Shown: positions 29,099 through 37,649 of the stretch, piece by piece
How positions within the stretch are numbered: the first letter of the stretch is position 1
Layout of the letters: each line of letters opens with the position of its first letter
Assembly: GCA_001798135.1 (NCBI GenBank)
Contig: MGRJ01000006.1
Coordinates: 31,651 to 95,650, forward strand
Direction of reading: 5' to 3'
Length of the DNA: 64,000 nucleotides
Origin: Deltaproteobacteria bacterium RIFCSPHIGHO2_02_FULL_40_28
GTDB lineage: Bacteria; UBA10199; 2-12-FULL-40-28
Translations under genes and position numbers: made by a program
The notes under the pieces: generated by a model
The model's database searches: none
What the model was told of the DNA's origin: nothing
The model's input: the letters and a program-made list of their open reading frames with translations, nothing else

Positions 29099-29842
29099 AT
29101 GAAACAAATTCTTCTCCTGTGTGCTGCCAAACCAGAATGGGCATCACTAAAAAAATTTTTGGATTTTAAAAAGCAAGAAGGGCCTCTTCCCTTTTTTCAT
29201 GCCAAAACCAAGCATATAAGCATTACATTAGTGCAAATTGGCATTGGGATAGCACAGGCCAAAAAAAGTATTCTCTCGCTTCTCTCTATCATTCCTCCCC
29301 CCGATGAAATTATTCATTTTGGAGTTTCAGGAAGCCTTGTCCCAGATCTTGAATCCGGAGATGTTGTTATTCCCTCTCATGTTTTTTTTCATACCCAACA
29401 ATCCTTGGAGTGTCATTTAGCTCTTAGGCAAAAACTAAAAGAAGCCACCTTAGAAGCTCAATTAAAAGTAATAGAAGGAGACCTGTTAACCAGCCCTTTT
29501 GTTCTTAAAACAGAACAAGAAAAAAAAGAAGCTCATCAAAAAACCAAAGCTTTTATTGTAGATATGGAAACCCATCCGGTGCTTCAAATTTTTACCACAA
29601 AAAATATTCCATATGCTGCCTTAAGAGTTATTTTTGATACGCTTTGCGTAGATCTTTCCAATTTGGATGATGCGGGCATGATGGATGAAATGGGGAATAT
29701 AAGTACCACCAAAACATTGGGAACCTTGGTTAAGAAACCAAAAATGATTTTTGAACTCTTGCCTTACAGAAAATTATTAAGTTTATGTCAGATTCGATTG
29801 GGTCTTGTTTTAGAAAAATATTTACAAAAAACTTCCATCTGA
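29099..29842 (+). CDS. Nucleoside phosphorylase / nucleosidase superfamily protein
   Basis: 247 aa, PNP/UDP-type fold. VQIGIGIAQAKKSI, HFGVSGSLVPDLESGDVVIPSH, then the substrate Glu motif VDMETHPVLQIF with a following R-V-I-F-D-T. Resembles MTA/SAH nucleosidase, futalosine hydrolase or the hopanoid-linked phosphorylase HpnG; the sequence does not decide which. The C-terminal 60 residues are basic and unlike the core family. Its 3' end overlaps the convergent RNR-like gene by about 20 bases. Confidence 0.7.
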   Translation: MKQILLLCAAKPEWASLKKFLDFKKQEGPLPFFHAKTKHISITLVQIGIGIAQAKKSILSLLSIIPPPDEIIHFGVSGSLVPDLESGDVVIPSHVFFHTQQSLECHLALRQKLKEATLEAQLKVIEGDLLTSPFVLKTEQEKKEAHQKTKAFIVDMETHPVLQIFTTKNIPYAALRVIFDTLCVDLSNLDDAGMMDEMGNISTTKTLGTLVKKPKMIFELLPYRKLLSLCQIRLGLVLEKYLQKTSI

Positions 29843-31894
29843 CGGAGTAAAATAAGAACCCAATGCGTTTTCTGACTGATCGAGATAAAACTTGGCTCCA
29901 ATGGGTTTGCCTGTCCATAAAAACAAGGCAGAACTCCAAAAAAAGTGCGGGGCTCCTCTATCAGGTAAGAAAACAAGTTGCCCCCAAAAGCCAGAACACC
30001 ATAGGCCCAGTTGATTTAAAACAAAATTCCAATCATCCAATTCGAAATACTGGGGTTTCCCCTTTTGCTGGGAAATCAAAGCCACTAGGGGAGGAGAAAA
30101 GGAAAGAGATTTTAATCCCATTTCATAAGCACGTAAAACTAAAGTACTGCATTCCTTGGATGTAAGGCCAGAATGAATAGGAATGAGTTTAAAAACCCCT
30201 TCTTCTGTAAATTTTTGAAAAGCTTTTTGGATAGCCAGATGAATATCATAATTCCACAGGGTGCTAGGTGGTTCAATGCCAGGGGTTACGCAAAAAATAG
30301 AACTTACCTCTCGGGCATCTCCCAAGGCAGTAACTGTTGCATGTCTTCTTCTTTGAGACTTGGCTAATTTGCTCTCAGCAAAATTAAAAAATACTCCACG
30401 ACGATCTGCTAACCTATGACTGGCTTCATTAAGCTGTCTTTGAATAAAAGACATGAGAGTTTCAATCAAACTTAAAGCCTCGTTCGATTGGTAATTTATT
30501 TTGAGTTGCGTGAGTAAATCAGAAAAGCCAGTAACACCAATCCCTAGTTTTCGATCTTGACTATGAACCTTGTCTCCTTTGGTTTCCATAATTTCGGCCA
30601 AGTTATCCAAAAAATGAAGAGAGGCTTTCAAGGTAAAGGCTAATTTTTCCCATTCGATTTGACCTTGGTACCCATGGTTGGCCAAGTTGATAAAACCTCC
30701 AAAACAAGCTTCGGATTGATGAAGAGAAATAGCCTGACGGGGAGAATATCCTTCAATAAATCCCAATCTGGGAGTGGGATTGTATTTTTCGAGTTGGTCA
30801 GAAAAAATAATATTTACCAAATCAGAATGAGGTTTTAAAGAAGCCAGTTTTAAAGCCTCAGTGATGGTTTTTTCAACAGAAGGAATAAGACCAAATTTTG
30901 TGAGGTGCCGATCTGCTAGACATAAAACCCAAGATAAGTTTGAGTCTCCTTTCAGGTTTTCAAACAAGAGATCAAAAAAACGGGAATCATCAGGATTAAT
31001 ATGAATCACACTTGCTGTGGGCTCTTTGTTTTCTTTACACATCATACGTGCAGATAAAATTAATTTTATTAAATCCCCGGCCTCGGGCAAGTTGGCATCA
31101 GCTTGAGGAATTTTTACCAAATTAATCAGACAGGAAATTCCCTGTTTCCAAAGCCTTCCTGCCTTTTTAAGATTATCTAGCATTTCTTCTAAATGCTGGC
31201 CCAAAAAGAGAGCCATTGTAGGATACAAAGGGCCCCTTCCAAAGTTTTTCAAAGAATGAGGATGGGGAAAAAACAATCCCTCATGTAAAATTTTTTCAAA
31301 AATTTTCATCGTACTTTCAATTTTAGCTAAAGGTTCATACCGTTGGTCAATACGGGCCATATCTTTTGCAATCCGAGATAAAAATCCTCTGGCATCTTCT
31401 AATAAATTTCCCTTGGCATTGCGGAGGCAATAATTTTCTTCTAAAATTTTTAAACCGATAGCAGGCAGAAGTGTAGACGAAAACCTGGATTTAGGCATTT
31501 GTGGAGCAGGAGTAACCAATTCTTGTTTGGTTTCCTGTTTTTGGGGGCGGGCCAAAATGGCAAGAATATCCTCTGAAAGGCTATCTTGCGCCGGGGGAAT
31601 CATTGGCTTTGTTTGCTCTAAGGGGAAAACTTTTGGCAAACCCATCAAACCCAATTCTTTTAGTTTTGTAAAAACAGCATCATCTAAAAAGGCTGGGCTC
31701 ACCCACTCTAGCTCTTTTTTATTCAGCTCTTTTTCAATTTCATCAGCAATAAGCCTCGCCATGGGTTCGGTTAGTTGTTCATGTTTTCTAAGCAGATCTA
31801 AAACAAAAGTGTCTTTTTTAAACCGAACAAGACCCTTAAAAGCCATAGAATCTGGCTTGTCTTTTTTGTTCGAATTTTTAGGAAACAAAGCCAT
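29822..31894 (-). CDS. Class II ribonucleotide reductase-like protein with degenerate active site
   Basis: 690 aa. An ATP-cone-like N-terminus (about 20-85) is followed by a fold alignable with adenosylcobalamin RNR (NrdJ): ILEENYCLRNAKGNLLED (150-167), EACFGGFINLA (395-405, normally E-x-C-x-LGSINLA), LGIGVTGFSDLL (450-461), RRHATVTALGDAREVSSIF...GIEP (516-541, normally RNATxTTIAPTGTIS...GIEP), and AYEMGLKSLSFS near the end. The catalytic NPCGE motif aligns without gaps to SPRQA (384-388), so the thiyl Cys and the Glu are Arg and Ala. The first redox Cys region reads PLYPTMALF. An extra 80-residue C-terminal region follows. Probably not a reductase; a regulatory or structural role is inference. 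Confidence 0.65.
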   Translation of the reverse strand: MALFPKNSNKKDKPDSMAFKGLVRFKKDTFVLDLLRKHEQLTEPMARLIADEIEKELNKKELEWVSPAFLDDAVFTKLKELGLMGLPKVFPLEQTKPMIPPAQDSLSEDILAILARPQKQETKQELVTPAPQMPKSRFSSTLLPAIGLKILEENYCLRNAKGNLLEDARGFLSRIAKDMARIDQRYEPLAKIESTMKIFEKILHEGLFFPHPHSLKNFGRGPLYPTMALFLGQHLEEMLDNLKKAGRLWKQGISCLINLVKIPQADANLPEAGDLIKLILSARMMCKENKEPTASVIHINPDDSRFFDLLFENLKGDSNLSWVLCLADRHLTKFGLIPSVEKTITEALKLASLKPHSDLVNIIFSDQLEKYNPTPRLGFIEGYSPRQAISLHQSEACFGGFINLANHGYQGQIEWEKLAFTLKASLHFLDNLAEIMETKGDKVHSQDRKLGIGVTGFSDLLTQLKINYQSNEALSLIETLMSFIQRQLNEASHRLADRRGVFFNFAESKLAKSQRRRHATVTALGDAREVSSIFCVTPGIEPPSTLWNYDIHLAIQKAFQKFTEEGVFKLIPIHSGLTSKECSTLVLRAYEMGLKSLSFSPPLVALISQQKGKPQYFELDDWNFVLNQLGLWCSGFWGQLVFLPDRGAPHFFWSSALFLWTGKPIGAKFYLDQSENALGSYFTPSDGSFL

Positions 31895-31989
31895 GGGGAA
31901 TAAGTTTATCGTAAGACAATATTTGTTTAGGTGTCAACCCATGTCTTTGGATGATAATATATATGGCAATTATACCGGAAAAATGCCGA

Positions 31990-33063
31990 CTAGTAATACA
32001 TTTTTATGATATCAATTATTTTCCTCGTAACGCTGGTTAAGGGGTAATTGATCAATTGTGCCTTTGAAACCATTTTGCCTTCACCTTGGAATAATGTTTT
32101 GGATTTTGAATGAACGAGGTAGGGATAAACCTTCATCCTGCGATTCATAATAGAATGTTTAAGCAAGGGGAGGTTTTCTTTAACCTTAATATTTCTAAGA
32201 CCAGTTTTTTGAAGTTCTTTTTTCAAAAGAGAAAAATCTTTTGCAACTTCCTGCTCTACTTCTAAAAGAGGAAACTCCCACTGATTTCCCAAAACCTCTC
32301 CCAACTTTCTTTTCCTTAAAAGAAATTTTGAATCTTTTGTTAAAATTAAGCAAGCCAACCATTGATCTACATACCTGGTTTTTGTTTTTTTAATTGGATA
32401 GTTTTCACTTGTACCAAGGTGCCCCACCTTGCAGTGAGATAAAACAGGGCAAATGAAACAACTGGGATTTTTAGGTGTGCAAACAGTTGCTCCCAACTCC
32501 ATCATGGCCTGGTTAAAATCCCCTGGATTTTTTTGATCTAAAAGTTGATTGGCCACCTCTTGAACAAATTGTTTAGTAGAAGCCTCTCCAATATCTCCAC
32601 CATATGCTTTCAGGCGTGTAACAACACGCATCACGTTTCCATCAACAACGGCCACAGGCTCGCCAAAGGCAATGCTGGCAATAGCTGCAGCAGTATAGCT
32701 ACCCAACCCTGGTAATTCCATCAATTGAGTTTTTGTTTTTGGAATTTCTCCAGCTTGTTCAGCAATAACGAGGCGGGCTGCTTTTTGAAAATTTCGAATG
32801 CGATTATAGTAACCAAGACCTGCCCATAATTTTAAAAGCTCAGCTTCTGAAACTTTGGCTACATCTTCAAGTGATGGGAGTGTTTTTAAAAAACGGTTGT
32901 AATAGGGGATAACAACTTCAACTGTTGTTTGTTGAAGCATAATTTCGGAAAGCCAAATTTTGTAAGGATTAGAGGTGTGCCGCCACGGGAGATTGCGTTT
33001 ATGTTTAGAATACCACGTTAAAAGAGACTTTCGAAAATCAGGCAAAATAAAATTCAACATCAT
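31990..33063 (-). CDS. mutY: A/G-specific adenine glycosylase MutY
   Basis: 357 aa; removes adenine mispaired with 8-oxoguanine. Signatures are MLQQTTVEVVIPYYNRFL, the helix-hairpin-helix LPGLGSYTAAAIASIAFGE with VVDGNVMRVVTR (catalytic Asp), and the [4Fe-4S] cysteines C-x6-C-x2-C-x5-C (CTPKNPSCFICPVLSHC). The C-terminal NUDIX-like 8-oxoG recognition domain starts near YVDQWLACLIL. Full length. Confidence 0.95.
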   Translation of the reverse strand: MMLNFILPDFRKSLLTWYSKHKRNLPWRHTSNPYKIWLSEIMLQQTTVEVVIPYYNRFLKTLPSLEDVAKVSEAELLKLWAGLGYYNRIRNFQKAARLVIAEQAGEIPKTKTQLMELPGLGSYTAAAIASIAFGEPVAVVDGNVMRVVTRLKAYGGDIGEASTKQFVQEVANQLLDQKNPGDFNQAMMELGATVCTPKNPSCFICPVLSHCKVGHLGTSENYPIKKTKTRYVDQWLACLILTKDSKFLLRKRKLGEVLGNQWEFPLLEVEQEVAKDFSLLKKELQKTGLRNIKVKENLPLLKHSIMNRRMKVYPYLVHSKSKTLFQGEGKMVSKAQLINYPLTSVTRKIIDIIKMYY

Positions 33064-33118
33064 TGGGGTAAGATGTCATCCTTCGTCGTCTTTGGGACTC
33101 CTCAGGATGACACCCCAA
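33063..33118. repeat. TTGGGGT...GTCATCC palindromic element
   Basis: TTGGGGT-aaga-TGTCATCC ... GGATGACACCCCAA, a long imperfect hairpin in the mutY-histone spacer with a CTTCGTCG centre. It has the look of a common dispersed bacterial repeat (GTCATCCT ... AGGATGAC). Confidence 0.6.
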
Positions 33119-33132
33119 TTCCTTAGTTTTGC

Positions 33133-33324
33133 CTACAAATCCTGTGGTTTAACCGTAGAGCGACGATTGGCCTTGGTTCTTTCCACTGCGCAATCAAGCA
33201 ATGCATAAACTTTTTTGCTGATGGCATCAATTGCATCTGATGAGGTCATGCATTTTTTAGATTTAATGTAAGAACGTACCTTGCTTGCAACCACAAGGAC
33301 TTCTTTTCCACCTTTTTTAGCCAT
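33133..33324 (-). CDS. Bacterial histone-fold protein (Bdellovibrio Bd0055 type)
   Basis: 63 aa from ATG 33324, chosen for AAAGGAG ten bases upstream; the frame extends further but without a ribosome site. One compact histone fold: alpha1 LVVASKVRSYIKSK, a long alpha2 SSDAIDAISKKVYALLDCAVERTKAN, then the R-x-T plus D signature RRSTVKPQDL forming a truncated alpha3. Basic N-terminus MAKKGGK. This is the layout of single-domain bacterial histones such as Bdellovibrio Bd0055, which coat DNA. Own promoter and ribosome site; probably an abundant nucleoid protein (inference). It is not HU/IHF. Confidence 0.8.
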   Translation of the reverse strand: MAKKGGKEVLVVASKVRSYIKSKKCMTSSDAIDAISKKVYALLDCAVERTKANRRSTVKPQDL

Positions 33325-33364
33325 ATTAAAGTCTCCTTTGTTTAAAAGTAAAAAATAGAAAGTT

Positions 33365-33393
33365 ATCTTAAACACTTTTTTTGACGGGGCCAA
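33365..33393 (-). promoter_or_regulatory. Probable promoter of the histone gene
   Basis: On the minus strand, TTGGCC (33388-33393) and TAAGAT (33365-33370), 17 bases apart, followed by an AT-rich leader of about 35 bases. Confidence 0.5.
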
Positions 33394-33471
33394 GACTTTT
33401 TTAATGTGTTTTGACTCTTTTTACTGGATTTTAGGTTTTAATTCCCTATAATCATTTCTAAGAGGGATATC

Positions 33472-33693
33472 TTGGATTCAGAAAAAGGAACCAACGCAGA
33501 AATTCGCGAATATTTACGTCTTCAAGGCAAGCGTTGCTTGAAAATTACACCTCATTCCTTTAATGCCGATGGTTCTCAAAATTTTCTTTGTACTGTTGTT
33601 TCTCCTGCTGGGAAAAAAGAAACCGTGCTCGTTCATTTCCAAAATTTTTCAAAACCAGATCTTTCTCTCGAAAAAACTCATTGTCTGATTTAA
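33472..33693 (+). CDS. Small hypothetical protein
   Basis: 73 aa, begins at TTG 33472 after AAGAGGGA; no in-frame ATG exists nearby. A TATAAT box lies at 33447-33452. Sequence features are EIREYLRLQGKRCLKITPHSF and FLCTVVSPAGKKETVLVHFQNF, a short mixed alpha/beta protein with no motif I recognise. Divergent from the histone gene. It could be real because composition and ribosome site look coding, but the function is unknown. Confidence 0.45.
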   Translation: MDSEKGTNAEIREYLRLQGKRCLKITPHSFNADGSQNFLCTVVSPAGKKETVLVHFQNFSKPDLSLEKTHCLI

Positions 33694-33745
33694 TTTCTCA
33701 CCCACCCCTTATTTGAAAGAAATTTTATTATAACGAAAACAAATG

Positions 33746-33818
<73 letters not shown>

Positions 33819-33874
33819 AAGGCGGTGATGCATAAAACAGGAAGTAAACAAATGCAATAAGGGAAAGTAAACGG

Positions 33875-33964
33875 TTATTTCTTCTTATCCAATACCAATT
33901 TCATCATCTGTTCTAATTCTGGCAAATCTTTCGTGGCGGTTTCCCACACAATGTCTAAGTCGAT
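33875..33964 (-). pseudogene. HEPN (DUF86) toxin remnant
   Basis: Reading the minus strand, a 29-codon fragment ends in TAA: IDLDIVWETATKDLPELEQ then MMKLVLDKKK. This is the C-terminal signature of HEPN/DUF86 toxins (DxxxVWxxxxxDLPxL). An in-frame TAA sits immediately upstream (33965-33967), and the rest of the toxin is missing. The fragment lies right behind the nucleotidyltransferase gene, where an intact HEPN partner would be expected. Confidence 0.65.
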
Positions 33965-33984
33965 TTAAATCTGCTTCTTTGCCT

Positions 33985-34494
33985 TTAATGGACATAAACT
34001 ACTTCTGCATTTTGAAAAATATCGTTTCGGAAATAACGGCTTAATTCCTTGGATGTTTTGAAATCAATTTTTTTGTTGTTTAAAATCAAACTTAATTCGT
34101 TTTCCATTTTAACCATGTCAAATAAACTGGGCTTAAAATGAGAGCCAAATTCTACCATCACATCCACATCGCTCTCCTCATTAAATTGATCTGTGAGAAC
34201 AGATCCAAAAAAAGAAAGTTTTTGAATATGGTTTTTTTTGCAAAATTCTTCAATTTTTTGGTGGGGAAGTGGAATATGAATTTTAGATTGTAAATGGTGA
34301 TCTGTTGGGTTTTCTTTTAAAAGGTATGACTCTTGAATAATAAGATCAAGCATTTCACTTTTGGTTTTTTTTCTCCTTTTTGCAGCCATCTCAAGCTGAA
34401 ATAAAAAGGCGGGATCCATGGTAAAAGAAGTACGAACCCTTTTTTTTAATCCCTTTAAAGGTCTGCCAACTTTTAACAAAGATCTTGTTTCCAT
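33985..34494 (-). CDS. Ribbon-helix-helix / MNT-type nucleotidyltransferase fusion
   Basis: 169 aa. The N-terminal 50 residues (KKRVRTSFTMDPAFLFQLEM, KSEMLDLIIQESY) look like a ribbon-helix-helix DNA-binding domain. The C-terminal part is a minimal nucleotidyltransferase with the GSxxxxxxxxxSDxDxxV motif (FFGSVLTDQFNEESDVDVMV, near residues 98-117). MNT proteins are antitoxins that AMPylate HEPN toxins; the adjacent toxin survives only as a fragment. A perfect palindromic operator lies directly upstream, in keeping with autoregulation by the RHH part. The domain boundary is my inference. Confidence 0.75.
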   Translation of the reverse strand: METRSLLKVGRPLKGLKKRVRTSFTMDPAFLFQLEMAAKRRKKTKSEMLDLIIQESYLLKENPTDHHLQSKIHIPLPHQKIEEFCKKNHIQKLSFFGSVLTDQFNEESDVDVMVEFGSHFKPSLFDMVKMENELSLILNNKKIDFKTSKELSRYFRNDIFQNAEVVYVH

Positions 34495-34539
34495 TAATTA
34501 AGTATTACTTAATTAGACTAATTAGTCAATACTTAATTA
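34495..34539 (-). promoter_or_regulatory. Probable autoregulatory operator of the RHH-MNT gene
   Basis: Nested symmetry: outer 12-bp perfect inverted repeat TAATTAAGTATT (34495-34506) and AATACTTAATTA (34528-34539), with the perfect 12-bp palindrome GACTAATTAGTC (34516-34527) inside. TAATTAG recurs, as expected for cooperative RHH dimers. Overlaps the acrB stop codon. Confidence 0.65.
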
Positions 34540-37500
34540 TTTTCCCCCAATTCCACCAAGGCTTCCCGGAGATTTTTATCATGCTTGTGACTTTCAAAGC
34601 GCGAGAGCACACTATATACACAAGGCACTACAAACAAAGTAAGGAATGTAGAAACCATCACACCTCCAATAACCACCAGTGCCATGGGAACACGCGTTTC
34701 GGCCCCAGGCCCTAAACCGATGGCTGGTGGAATGGCTCCAGCAATGGTTGCAAAGGAAGTCATTAAAATGGGGCGTAAACGAACGGGACAAGCTTCCATC
34801 AAGGCCTCGTGTAACTTCAACCCTTTTTTGCGTCTCTCGTTGGTAAAATCTACCAACAAAATTGAATTTTTCTTCACAATCCCCATCAACAAAATAATTC
34901 CAATCATGCTGTAAATATTAAGCGATTGCTGCCCTACCAGTAAGGCTAAAAAAGCACCCGTCATGCTAAAAGGCAAGGCCATCAAAACGGTTACGGGATG
35001 AATAAAACTATTAAACTGCGAACCCAAAACCATGTAAGCTACAAAAATTCCTAAAACCAGGGCGATGATTAAACTTTGAAAAGATTCGGCAAAAGTTTGT
35101 GAGCTTCCTGAAAAAACAACATGGTAGTTTTCTGGCAGGCTTTGCCTAGCAATTTTTTCTACCATTCCCAAAGCCTTAGCCTGAGAAGAACCCTGTTTAA
35201 CATTAGCAAAAACACTAATGGCCCTTTCCCGATTTCTTCTCGAAATATTAATCAAAGTGGATTCTTCTTTTATCTTTACTACATCAGCCAAACTAACCAA
35301 CTCTCCATGCATATTACGAACCCAAATAGCACTAATGTCTTCAGCTGTTTTTCTATTTTCCCCTTGCAAACGCACACGAATATCATAACGCTTGCCGTTC
35401 TTTGTAAACTTACCTACACGTTCCCCACCAATAGTGGCATTAATGGTCTCAGCAATAGAAGTGATACTCACTCCCCTTTTGGCAGCCTGAGCCCTATCGG
35501 GAGTAATACGTAACTCGGGCATACCTAAGTCGTAATCACTATCAATATCCTCCATCAAACCCGTTGTTTTCATTTTTTCCATTACCGTGGCACTTAAAGT
35601 GCCCAGTTGATTCCAATCAGGACCACGAATAGAAAATTCGACAGGAAATCCTCTTTGTGCTGAAAAACCAGAAAGAGAAGGATCTTGAACAACAGCCTGA
35701 GAAACACCCGGAATTTTGTTTATTTGAGATCGTAAAGTTTGCATCACATCCTGTCCGGTTTCATGATGCCAACCTTTTTTAGGGCGCTCATCCCTGGGTT
35801 TTAAAGTTACAAACATCATGGCTGTATTTACTTCGCTTCCACCAAATCCACCAACCGCCACATAGTATTGAGCAACAGAACCTAAACCACTCACAATACT
35901 TTCTGCTTTTTGAGCTACCCCATCAGTAAAAGATAAAGAAGAACCCAGAGGTGTTTTTAAACGAATTAAAAGACGCCCCTGATCTTGAGAAGGCACAAAT
36001 TCCTTGGGAATAAAAACAACCAAAACTAAGGAGAAAAGAAAAAAAGAAAAAGCAGCAATAATCACTCGTAAGCGATTATCCAAAGACCAGCCCAACCCCT
36101 TGCGATATAATGCAGTTAATAAGCGCATCAGGTGATCTACTTTTTGAGCCATTTTTGAAGTATGAGCTATTTGCAAGTATTGAGAACACCGCATGGGAGC
36201 TAACGTTAGGGCCTCCAGCAAAGAAAGCAAAACTGCAACCGACATGGTAATACCAAATTGAAAAAAGAATTTTCCCACGATGCCCTTCATAAAAACCACG
36301 GGAAGAAAAATAGCTAAAATAGAAACAGAGGCCGCCATGGCTGCAAAAGTAATTTCACGTGCACCTACAATGGCAGCTTTTACGCGCGAAAAACCCATTT
36401 CACAATAACGCACAATATTTTCTAAAACCATAATAGCGTCATCCACAACAATACCAATGGCCAGAGCCAAGCCTAAAAGGGTAAATGTGTTTAAAGTAAA
36501 ACCCATGAAGTAGAGAAAAATAAAGGAACCAACAATGGAGGTAGGAATAGCCAGCAAAACATTTACAGTAGAACTCCACGATCCCAAAAAAAACCAACAC
36601 ACAATTCCAGTTAAAATGGCTGACAAAATAAGAGTAAAATTAAGTTCGTGAGTAGAGTCTTCGATAAACTTGGTGGTATCAAAAACAACTCGCAAACTGT
36701 ATTGAGCTGGAAGTGTTTTTTGAATTTCTGCTACTTTTTCTTTTACAGCCCTAGCCACAGCCACCGCATTAGAACCTCTTTGTTTTTTAATTCCTAACCC
36801 AACGGCAGGGACACCCATATGGCGTGAAATACGACGAATATCATTAAGCCCATCTTCAACAAAGGCAACGTCCCCCACACGAAGAGTATTCCAAATGGGG
36901 GTTCCTCCACGACGGGGAATAATGATATTTTGAAATTCGTGGGCACTTCCTGCTTCACCCATCACACGTACATTCATTTCTTTTGGACCTGCTTCCATAT
37001 ATCCAGCAGGCTTTTCCTGATGTTCATCTCGAATGGCTTGCGAAACATCACCAACGGTAATCTGGAATTGATCCATTTTGTTACCATCCAACCAAACTCG
37101 AAGATTGGGATCAATATATCCCCCAAGCATTACATCCCCAACGCCTGGCACCGTGGTGATTTTATCTTTTAAAACATCGTGCGTGTAGCTCATTAATTCT
37201 CTTAAAGACACATTGCCTGATAAACCCACCCACATAATGGGCTGATCTTCTGGGTTAGTTTTAGTGACCACCGGTGGATCAATTTCATTGGGAAGATTTT
37301 TTTGTGCCTGGGCAATTTTAGTTTGTACTTCTTGAAGAGCCAAATCGATATCTCGGTTTAATTCAAATTCGATGGTAATATTGGCCCGTCCCTGACGAGA
37401 CACTGATGAAATTTCTTTGATACTTTGAACCGTCATCAAGGCATCTTCGATCACATCGGTTACCTGGGTTTCCATCACCTCGGGGGCAGCACCCTCCAGA

Positions 37501-37649
37501 TCAACACTCACATTCACCACCGGGAAATCCACATCTGGCAACTGGCTAATCCCCATGCCGTTAAAGCAAAGCCAGCCAATCACAATTAAACCCATCATGA
37601 GCATCCAGGCAAAAACAGGCCGTTTGATGGCAAGATCAGATAAAGTCAT
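34533..37649 (-). CDS. RND multidrug efflux transporter (AcrB/HAE1 family)
   Basis: 1038-aa inner-membrane proton/drug antiporter. N-terminus LAIKRPVFAWMLMMGLIVIGW (TM1), MGISQLPDVDFPVVNVSVDLEGAAPE porter domain start. The proton-relay aspartates are in TM4 (LALAIGIVVDDAIMVLENI), the TM10 lysine is in MGIVKKNSILLVDFTNE, and the RPILMTSFATIAGAIPPAIGLGPG stretch is in TM11-12. Its start overlaps the tolC-like stop (ATGA). The nearest adaptor gene is at 27762-29042. Substrate unknown. Confidence 0.95.
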   Translation of the reverse strand: MTLSDLAIKRPVFAWMLMMGLIVIGWLCFNGMGISQLPDVDFPVVNVSVDLEGAAPEVMETQVTDVIEDALMTVQSIKEISSVSRQGRANITIEFELNRDIDLALQEVQTKIAQAQKNLPNEIDPPVVTKTNPEDQPIMWVGLSGNVSLRELMSYTHDVLKDKITTVPGVGDVMLGGYIDPNLRVWLDGNKMDQFQITVGDVSQAIRDEHQEKPAGYMEAGPKEMNVRVMGEAGSAHEFQNIIIPRRGGTPIWNTLRVGDVAFVEDGLNDIRRISRHMGVPAVGLGIKKQRGSNAVAVARAVKEKVAEIQKTLPAQYSLRVVFDTTKFIEDSTHELNFTLILSAILTGIVCWFFLGSWSSTVNVLLAIPTSIVGSFIFLYFMGFTLNTFTLLGLALAIGIVVDDAIMVLENIVRYCEMGFSRVKAAIVGAREITFAAMAASVSILAIFLPVVFMKGIVGKFFFQFGITMSVAVLLSLLEALTLAPMRCSQYLQIAHTSKMAQKVDHLMRLLTALYRKGLGWSLDNRLRVIIAAFSFFLFSLVLVVFIPKEFVPSQDQGRLLIRLKTPLGSSLSFTDGVAQKAESIVSGLGSVAQYYVAVGGFGGSEVNTAMMFVTLKPRDERPKKGWHHETGQDVMQTLRSQINKIPGVSQAVVQDPSLSGFSAQRGFPVEFSIRGPDWNQLGTLSATVMEKMKTTGLMEDIDSDYDLGMPELRITPDRAQAAKRGVSITSIAETINATIGGERVGKFTKNGKRYDIRVRLQGENRKTAEDISAIWVRNMHGELVSLADVVKIKEESTLINISRRNRERAISVFANVKQGSSQAKALGMVEKIARQSLPENYHVVFSGSSQTFAESFQSLIIALVLGIFVAYMVLGSQFNSFIHPVTVLMALPFSMTGAFLALLVGQQSLNIYSMIGIILLMGIVKKNSILLVDFTNERRKKGLKLHEALMEACPVRLRPILMTSFATIAGAIPPAIGLGPGAETRVPMALVVIGGVMVSTFLTLFVVPCVYSVLSRFESHKHDKNLREALVELGENN

